Under the pieces are notes generated by a model that was not told the DNA's origin, did no database searches, and saw only the letters and a list, made by a program, of their open reading frames with translations. A stretch of DNA of 14,958 bases from contig UZAE01001150.1 of assembly GCA_900617975.1 (NCBI GenBank), positions 1-14,958 of the forward strand, in the 5' to 3' direction. This stretch comes from Rodentolepis nana (taxonomy: Eukaryota > Platyhelminthes > Cestoda > Cyclophyllidea > Hymenolepididae). Both the position numbers and the translations under genes were made by a program. Shown here in pieces: positions 8,462-14,958 of this stretch (its first letter is position 1; every line of letters begins with the position of its first letter).

Positions 8462-10702
8462 GTAAGTAATGACGGTTATGTTAATGTGCATATAGTTATC
8501 AACGTTTTATTTGCTTTTGAAATAAAATAAAGATTAATTATTGGTCGCTAATACTTTGATATTCATTTTCAAACAATTTTACTGTCAATGAGAGTTATTG
8601 CGTAGTTCTAGCCCACTTAAAACACTCTTCCAAGCTGATTTGAAATGATCTCTGTCTCCCCCTCCTCCCTCTCTCCTATAAATAAATCATAGTGTTTAAT
8701 CTTAAATTACTCTGTTCCATTAACGATAGAATTGGTTGATCATTTTAATTTGATAATACTTATTGACAATGGTTAAATATCAGTTATTTTTTAGTCTCAC
8801 CTTGTATTTAACTCATCCTTGTTCCAATAAATTCTGTTTTCACGATGAACTTATTGTCTGGAAGTCTTTGGATTTCAGTCTGTATCCCCTTGAATACTCA
8901 ATGAAATTGCGGGGTAGGGGGAGTTAGTGAAAATAAAAAACTCATTAATCCTAAATTTCACAATTTTTTGCTTGATTAGTGCAGATCTTTATAACACTCT
9001 TGCCTGTTCCCTTACAATGTAGGAAAAATTCGGAAATTTCTTCATTTGAATATTAATAGGTAAATAGTGAAATGTGTGCGAAAATTAGGAAAGAAAAATT
9101 CAAATGTACAATTTTGCATGATTCCATTGTAGCCGTGAATTTACATTTTACTTCCATTTGCTCCCTATTTCTCGCATTCAGATACTTTTGCAAGATTAAA
9201 AATTGTACATTTTCCACCTTGTAGTGGATAGAATGTGAATTTATTCTAACAGTATGTTCCCATAAGACATCGATTTTTTTTCAATTCTCTTCTTTCGAAA
9301 CCACCTATAATGAAGCCATATTGAGAATATTTTTTAGACTCTATTTGCATTGGTGCAATTTCCTCATAATTGTAATTAATTGTGTAAATTTTTAACTTTT
9401 TATTAATATTTAATTTCAAAAAGTTTATTTGAGAATCAAATATTTGCAAAATCTAATTTCTATGATAGGTAATTGATTTATCGAATTTGTGCAAACAATG
9501 CCAATGAAATTTGATGAATCCATTCAAAAATCCTGATAAGTTGAATAAAATTTAAAGCAGCGAATATTTTGGCACAACTTTACGTTGAAATAAAAAATTG
9601 TGCACCATGGTATAGAATTCTTTAGATTTAAAAAATGATGCATTGAACAACTTTCTCTCTACTAACTCAAAACCTTGAATTAAAGCTCTATTGTGGGTTT
9701 AGTAAAATATTTAATCATGAATGCTTCAAGAGGCGCAAATTCACAAATTATTTGAAATTATTTTCACCTAGTCAAACCTATGTTTGGCAATATAAGGGAG
9801 CGTTGTTGGCAATCTTTTCCTCAAACCAGGGGATGAATCGTTCGGTTTTATTTTAAGATTGTGAGTTGTTCGAATATTTGTAAAATCCAAATCCAGACAT
9901 AAAAGGAGCTAAGATTCCTTGATATCTTTCAACTCCTCTTCCTTATAATTCAAAATTTTAAACTTTTCTCCTATCATTGTTGATGATAGCAGACGATGAT
10001 GCTAAGAAGATGAATTAAAATCTACCAAACCTCTGTGCAGAGATCATTAAATTCTTAGAAAGGGATTCTTTTCCGGAGTACTAGATCTCCCATCGACACT
10101 ACTTTTTTTAGCTCCCTATATTAGCAGGAAGCAAGTGAATTTTTTTATTCCAAATTAAATATAATCGACTATAGAATGTTCGTAAATTAACGAAGAGAAA
10201 GCTGCGTTTGAAATTTGGATTCTTCTTCTGGTTTTGGGTAGTTCCTGACACTTCTCATTGGATAGGCAAGACTTTATCGGTGACTATGGAGATTTATGGT
10301 AGTTTCAATGAAACATTATATTGCCAATTAATTGTGATAAAGTATAATCTTTAAATTAAAATGACTTCGAAACAAAATCGTGCTTATCAAAATCGAATTT
10401 GCACACTCTAGAAGCCTCCATTGCTAGAAATTTATATTATTTGTATAAAATGAAATGTAGCGCTTTCCCGTAATTGTTTCTTTTTTACCATCACTCTTCG
10501 GCTAAATAGATAAAAACAGGCATTAAACGAGTTTTATGGCTACTTCGAATTCGGTCTGGGAAATCGTTAACTGGGAGTACGGATTGGATCCCATGTCAAG
10601 GTAGTGTATTTACCAATGGGCCGTGTGGTAGGTGCTTCATAAAATCCACAATTTGGTTCAGCATATTATTTCTCGTCGAAGCTCATTTACTTTAATTACA
10701 GA

Positions 10703-10740
10703 GGGTGGGATTGGGGAAGGGGGGTGGGGTGGGGAGGGGG
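10703..10740 (+). other. G-quadruplex-type tract 1
   Basis: Seven runs of three to six G separated by one to three bases, including GGGGTGGGGTGGGGAGGGGG. This exceeds the usual G3+N1-7 four-run quadruplex rule. The G-rich strand is the plus strand, which is also the proposed sense strand of the gene, so a pre-mRNA quadruplex is possible. Confidence 0.75.
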
Positions 10741-11052
10741 TAATGGTGGTTCAAAGGCGTTTTACTCGATCTAATTTTAAGGTTGGAGCTTAAGCGAATT
10801 AATTTTCTACGGCTATTTTAAGCTACACCAACTTATTGCGCTCATAATTTTTTGTCCACTTTCCACTAAAAAAGATCCGCTAAAGCACTTGTTGACTTGT
10901 TTGGTGTTGTTAAGCCAAAATGTGCTGTAGTGAGGGAGGCTTTTCGTTTATAATACTTTTACCACTGTTTCTTTCACCGTAGTAGATGTTTACATTGATG
11001 CGAGAGGTTTGCCTATTTATTCTTTTCAATTATACAAACTTTACTTTCGCAG

Positions 11053-11177
11053 GTTTGGAATAATACAGTGTCTATGGCGGAATATGGAATTAAAAATCCC
11101 CTTGCTGTTAGTAGAGTGAAATTGCCTGGCCAAATAGTTTAAAGCAGTAAAGTAGATTACGATTGAAAATCAATAAA
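11053..11177 (+). other. Possible alternative terminal exon
   Basis: A good acceptor (TTTACTTTCGCAG, AG at 11051-11052) is followed by a frame that, joined to the trailing base of the exon at 8232-8461, reads Ser-Leu-Glu-stop (TAA 11061-11063). AATAAA at 11172-11177 could serve as its poly(A) signal. A three-residue end is easily found by chance in AT-rich DNA, so this is only a candidate for a short isoform. Confidence 0.15.
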
Positions 11178-11231
11178 ACCTTTCGAAGAAATGTATTAGA
11201 GGAATGTAAAATAATCAATATGGTAATAGTT

Positions 11232-11252
11232 GGGGGGTGGGGGGTGGGGTGG
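11232..11252 (+). other. G-quadruplex-type tract 2
   Basis: Runs of six, six, four and two G separated by single T. There are three long runs and one short one, so a two-tetrad structure, or a three-tetrad one using a bulge, is possible. It shares the GGGGTGGGG core with tracts 1 and 3. Confidence 0.6.
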
Positions 11253-11927
11253 TTGTAGTAATAATTGAATGAACTGGTAAAACAGTGGGCTAATTCCTGG
11301 AGGTTGTTCTCTTAAAACCAATAGCTGTGTCTCCCCTACTGAAAATGGGCAGATATTTGCACATTTTAAGCAACTTTTGGCACCCATCTGTCAATCCATC
11401 TTCAGTGTATATTTACGTTAAAGCTCCTATCAAATGTGTGTTTAGCGGTGATTCAGAAGCACTGACATGTAAATCCTTACGAAATTACCAGCTCTTCTCT
11501 ATCGATGCACTATAAAGTTTTGAATCTATTTTCTTGGAAATATAAATTGTGATGGAACATTAAAGTGGCTTAAACCTTACATTATCCAATGACTGTCATA
11601 GACAAATAAAGACCATAATTTCTAACAAGAATTTGACAATATCAAGGAAGTCGATTATTCTGAAGTTGTCAAGTCTCAATGGAGTTTTATTATGTGGCCA
11701 CTCTGTAAGAGTCCGAATTTAAAACAAAATGTCATATAAATGATCATTTCATTTATGAAATCTTATAAAAGAATTTGTAAATCCGTTAGACAATTACTTT
11801 TCAATAAGTATTTATTTAGATATGAACAAGACTTGTTTAAATGGAATGAATGATGCAATTTACATTAAACTTACTTTGGACACGTTTATAGAACCAAATG
11901 TTTATGATGCTGATTGTGGCTAGTGAT

Positions 11928-11942
11928 TGACCTTAGAGGTCA
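11928..11942. promoter_or_regulatory. Everted nuclear-receptor-type repeat (ER3)
   Basis: TGACCT-TAG-AGGTCA: two perfect half-sites in everted orientation, spacing three. The consensus half-site AGGTCA is used by many nuclear receptors. Occupancy is unknown. Confidence 0.4.
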
Positions 11943-13863
11943 GCTGTAACCTCAGAAAATGCCTAATTTGTACTTTTATCGGTTAAAACCTGTGGGATCC
12001 CGCTTAAGTAGTCGTTTCTTTACGACACTTTGCTGGGATTTTTATTTTTGAACTGTAAAAGAACACAAAATACATATTGGTCAGATTTAATTAATTACTT
12101 GGACAAAATTCATAAATTCCAATCCCTGTAAAAAGCTCTGCCAATCGAATTAGAGCGTGTGCTGTTTATCTATTTATGATTTTTAAAGCATTATTTTTGG
12201 TATAAAGCAGATATTTATATCTTTTCTTCCGAATGATTCATATTTTTTCACCATAGTCGGTGGGTAGGATCTTTTTCAGCTTCAGGTAAAACAAACGATG
12301 CATTTTTGTGGACACAAAGTGGAGTGGTTCAATTTCGTGTGGCTTAAATTAGGATACAAATTTATAATTCTCGTCTCCTTGAGCTTAGGCAAATTATGCA
12401 ACCAAGCATTCAACTCAGATAAGGTATTTCCCCTTAGTAACTTGTCTTTTGCACCAAAAAAAACACGCGGGAAGACGAGGGTTAACTGCTTTCCCATAAC
12501 CGCTAACCGAAAAGCCACTTTATTTGCCATTTTCACTTAGCCGTCATTGAGTTACAAACTCTCAAGTGCTGTTGTAACAGGCTAATGATATTTCATGGAG
12601 ATTTCGCATTTCAGAGTAAACAGTTTTAGCTAAGCGCCTTTTCTTTAAATATCTCACAGGTCTGTTGTTATAATAAACTCTTCATTTTAAAAGTCAATGG
12701 GAAATTTCGACGTAAACTGTGAATCCTTTTGAAATTGTCTTGGGGTGAAAGGCGGGAACATTGAGCCTTTCGAATGAGAATGTTGATACCCTTTATTGAG
12801 TGTCGACATTTAACAGTGCAGTTGGTTGTTCCAGTCCACACACACACGGGCATCTAATCATGACTGAATCAATGTAAAAAGTTAACAACAATTTCAGGCA
12901 ATTTAATGAAAGGAACACGATATTCGCCTGATGAAGACTGAGCCGATACGGTTATTCTTAGATGAGATTGTAGTTAACTTCAATAATAACGGTATTACCT
13001 ATTCAGTAATGACATACAGATTTGAAGGGATAGCATTTAGCAAGTTATATTCTCGTGATGGTTACTTTGATCGCCTCTTATGCCACTTGGTTCTAGGAAC
13101 CCTTTCAGTTTCTTGTCACTCAATGGTGGCTTCTTCCCTCTTTAAGGAGGTATGATTGTTTATACAAGACCTTCGGTTATGTACAATTGATTGGTCACTT
13201 GATTTCACTCTCAAATGCGTGCAAAGAATGAATTATAAATAATGAATTTTAGCCCATATTGTACGAATCCTCTCCAAAAACCATAAGTTTCTAACTCTTG
13301 AGTCGTCAACTTCTCCCATCCTTGCCATTCACTTGTTTTTTTCTCGATGGAAGGTTGTAAAATTCTCAAACACTGTTGTGGCTGTAATAATCTAATGAAT
13401 TGGAAACAAATTCGTTTCGCAGTGTTTTTTTTCAATAAATTCCGTTCAGGACATTGAAATTCGAAATTCGCTTTTAAAGATTGATTAGGATCATTTTTTG
13501 GACATTTAAGTAATGTGCGAATTTTATAATTTCTCTCAACCATTTCAAATTTGCTTTTGTAAGTCACATCCCAGTAGTAATCTTTAATTATGGAGGGCAT
13601 CTTCAAGCGTTTTAGCACTCTCATTTGGAAGGCTCCACTTTATTCAAGGGTAAACTTGAGATTTTCCTCAGTGTAGAACTTCAAGAAGCTCCGAATGAAC
13701 AATTGAAGATGCTCCTTCATGCAAACAAATTGAAAAGGCAATTTTAGGAGAGAGAGAACCCGAGGTAAATCCACGTTCATACCACAAGATCACTTTGATT
13801 AGTTTAGATCAGTGCGATTGATTATTTCACTTAGAAAATATGCAAAGATGAAAGTTGAAATTA

Positions 13864-13876
13864 TGACCTCTGACCT
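13864..13876 (-). promoter_or_regulatory. Perfect DR1 nuclear-receptor-type site
   Basis: TGACCT-C-TGACCT, which on the minus strand is AGGTCA-G-AGGTCA. This is the exact DR1 consensus, known for HNF4, COUP/Seven-up and RXR/USP-type receptors. It has 12 of 12 specified bases. It lies in non-coding DNA with no visible promoter. Confidence 0.45.
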
Positions 13877-13894
13877 GACAGTGTGTGTATTGCC

Positions 13895-13918
13895 ACCATT
13901 AAAATTAACTTTAATGGT
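13895..13918. other. Short AT-rich inverted repeat
   Basis: ACCATTAAA (13895-13903) pairs perfectly with TTTAATGGT (13910-13918) around six bases. It could extrude as a hairpin; no function is evident. Confidence 0.35.
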
Positions 13919-14038
13919 CATTAAATCAGAGCAGGAACAGTTCCTTGTCTTTTGTGCATTCTTAAAACGCTGTTTAATTCGTATTTGCTCATCCTGATAG
14001 ACATTAACTATTAAATAGCGCAGGCCAAAAAATATATT

Positions 14039-14065
14039 GGGGGTAGGGGTGGGGTGGGGGGGGGG
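14039..14065 (+). other. G-quadruplex-type tract 3
   Basis: Runs of five, four, four and ten G separated by one or two bases. This easily satisfies the four-run quadruplex rule on the plus strand. The G10 run is also a likely length-variable mononucleotide repeat. Confidence 0.75.
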
Positions 14066-14366
14066 TCAAGTAATTTGAAAATGATATGCATGAATGGCGG
14101 CATGAATAATTACGCCCTTTGTCTAAGAACCAGCAAACATGACCTTCGGTAGAGAGCAAATGTTGTCCTCCATTGCTTATTGGGAATTTTTTGACATCCC
14201 AAGGAAAGAATTACATATATCCCCGGGACTTTCAAAATCGTCGTCCCATCGATATTCAGCTCTCTTCAAAATTAATAACTTTGTTATGGTTGCATTGAAA
14301 AGATAGTGATCTTTTTATCCTTCGAGACCTAGCGCCTTCAAAGCTGTCAAAGCCAAAAATAATGTC

Positions 14367-14379
14367 ACTAAATGATTGT
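14367..14379. repeat. Target-site duplication, left arm (copy C)
   Basis: ACTAAATGATTGT, repeated without change at 14697-14709. Confidence 0.88.
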
Positions 14380-14696
14380 TATTTCAAATGGCAGGCGTTA
14401 TGATAGGTATCATTAGCCCTTTAGTTGACTTCGGGCTTCACAGGAAGGAAGAGGATCACCAAAGTGAAAAAAGTCGAGAGAGAGAGACAGAATAATGATT
14501 CACAGACGTAAATGAGACAGACAGACAAAGGCAGAAGAAAGGTGAGGCGAGTACTGTGGAATAAGTCGAATATGAAATGTAGTGAGGTCTTGGTAGTTTG
14601 AAGTCAGAAGTCAACTGCCGGTTAATAGACTTTTTGCCCTATGAGTATACGTTGCCCAGGGTGTACCACGTGGAGGTAAGTCTATCGCACACCCCG
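14380..14696 (-). mobile_element. SINE-like element, copy C (full length, 317 bp)
   Basis: A perfect 13-bp target-site duplication brackets exactly 317 bp. On the minus strand the element begins CGGGGTGTGCGATAGACTTA, has a pyrimidine-rich middle with CT repeats (14475-14490), and ends GCCTGCCATTTGAAATAA. It has no open frame, so it would depend on a partner LINE for movement. The inferred orientation rests on copy A, which keeps only the AT-tailed end. I found no clear Pol III A and B boxes and no convincing relation to tRNA, 5S or 7SL RNA, so its origin is open. Alternatives are the 3' remnant of a LINE or a short non-autonomous DNA element, though a 13-bp duplication and one-sided truncation fit a retroposon better. 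Confidence 0.82.
14659..14694. promoter_or_regulatory. SINE 5'-end hairpin with CACGTG E-box and antisense splice donor
   Basis: GGGTGT (14659-14664) and ACACCC (14689-14694) are inverted repeats closing a loop. The loop holds the palindrome CCACGTGG (14667-14674), whose core CACGTG is the canonical bHLH E-box. On the plus strand GAG|GTAAGT at 14674-14682 matches the 5' splice-site consensus. The same segment is present in copy D at the left edge and deleted in copy B. Confidence 0.5.
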
Positions 14697-14709
14697 ACTA
14701 AATGATTGT
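14697..14709. repeat. Target-site duplication, right arm (copy C)
   Basis: Exact copy of 14367-14379, directly abutting the element's ACCCCG end. Confidence 0.88.
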
Positions 14710-14958
14710 AAAAAATGGGAAATTACTTTAGCAACATTCTCATTAATAAGCAAATTTATCAGTGGAATCATTTGAGTGCCAAATGATCTACACATTCACC
14801 AATTTTTTTATCTTTGAGAACATTAAGCAAACGCATTCAGTACTTATCGTCTACTCAAAGTTATTTTGAAAGGTAAATCAAATTCTACATATTCGTTTTT
14901 GGGGTTTCGTTCACTAATTTTGTTAAACTAAAATATGATCGCACATAAGCGTTCTACC
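14710..14958. other. Non-coding AT-rich tail of the window
   Basis: No open frame, repeat or splice-site pair was recognised. Confidence 0.5.

Larger units (their letters stand above)
8462..14366. other. Downstream intron or flank, mostly featureless
   Basis: Starts with the donor GTAAGTAA. No later exon of the gene could be supported. Small open frames at 9246-9449 (minus), 11196-11387 (minus), 11327-11515 (plus), 12282-12540 (both strands), 12668-12853 (minus), 12931-13155 (plus), 13211-13624 (minus, 137 codons) and 13812-13997 (plus) have AT-rich, chance-like content and no recognised domain. Distinct elements are three G-rich tracts and two nuclear-receptor-type sites, listed separately. 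A possible degenerate tRNA-derived repeat lies near 10581-10640, and an isolated good acceptor at 11051. Confidence 0.5.

Noticed and set aside
12282..12540. Overlapping open frames on both strands (84 and 80 codons)
   Set aside because: Mutual antisense frames with no recognised domain, start context or splice sites; consistent with a locally stop-poor stretch.
14475..14490. GA microsatellite as a GAGA-factor site
   Set aside because: It is a short internal part of the retroposon and not an independent feature.
14659..14696. U1 snRNA origin for the retroposon, because its minus strand contains ACTTACCT as at the U1 5' end
   Set aside because: Similarity does not extend beyond these few bases; the match reflects the splice-donor complement only.
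1..14958. Prokaryotic operon, CRISPR array or phage island
   Set aside because: No packed ORFs, no Shine-Dalgarno pattern and no regularly spaced repeats; spliced exons and retroposon duplications indicate a eukaryotic genome.

Overview
The window reads as eukaryotic nuclear DNA, most likely from an arthropod or another invertebrate animal. It is AT-rich, has no tightly packed ORFs or ribosome-binding sites, contains GT-AG splice sites, and carries short retrotransposed repeats with target-site duplications. Nothing in the sequence fixes the species. Most of it is intronic or intergenic. I found no prokaryotic operon, CRISPR array, tRNA or rRNA gene, or autonomous transposase or reverse transcriptase.

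The only coding signal I trust is a pair of plus-strand exons, 4670-4833 and 8232-8461, separated by a 3.4-kb GT-AG intron. The exons share a reading frame across the junction: a split CA|A codon gives Gln. Together they encode about 131 residues of low-complexity protein: a Gln start, then a Ser/Thr/Pro/Ala-rich stretch, then an acidic patch followed directly by KRKRP, which resembles a nuclear localisation signal. This looks like the disordered part of a nuclear regulatory protein. The folded domain is not in the window and I cannot name the gene. The second exon ends in a strong donor (A|GTAAGTAA), so the gene should continue to the right. About 3.2 kb upstream, 1254-1437 holds four CCAAT boxes, an initiator-like TCAGTC and a possible splice donor, and is the best candidate for a promoter with a non-coding first exon.

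The clearest structural finding is an unnamed SINE-like family, apparently on the minus strand, with four copies. One is full length (14380-14696, 317 bp, perfect 13-bp target-site duplication). One carries an internal deletion (2076-2348, imperfect duplication). One is only a 56-bp 3' end (680-735, perfect 13-bp duplication). One is cut by the left window edge (1-38). The 5' terminal segment of the family has a short hairpin, a CACGTG E-box, and, read on the gene's strand, a consensus splice donor.

The remaining non-coding DNA contains three G-rich quadruplex-type tracts, all on the plus strand (10703-10740, 11232-11252, 14039-14065), a perfect DR1 and a perfect everted nuclear-receptor site (13864-13876, 11928-11942), a perfect 18-bp CCAAT palindrome (6828-6845) and several hairpins. 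The longer open frames outside the exons look like chance.
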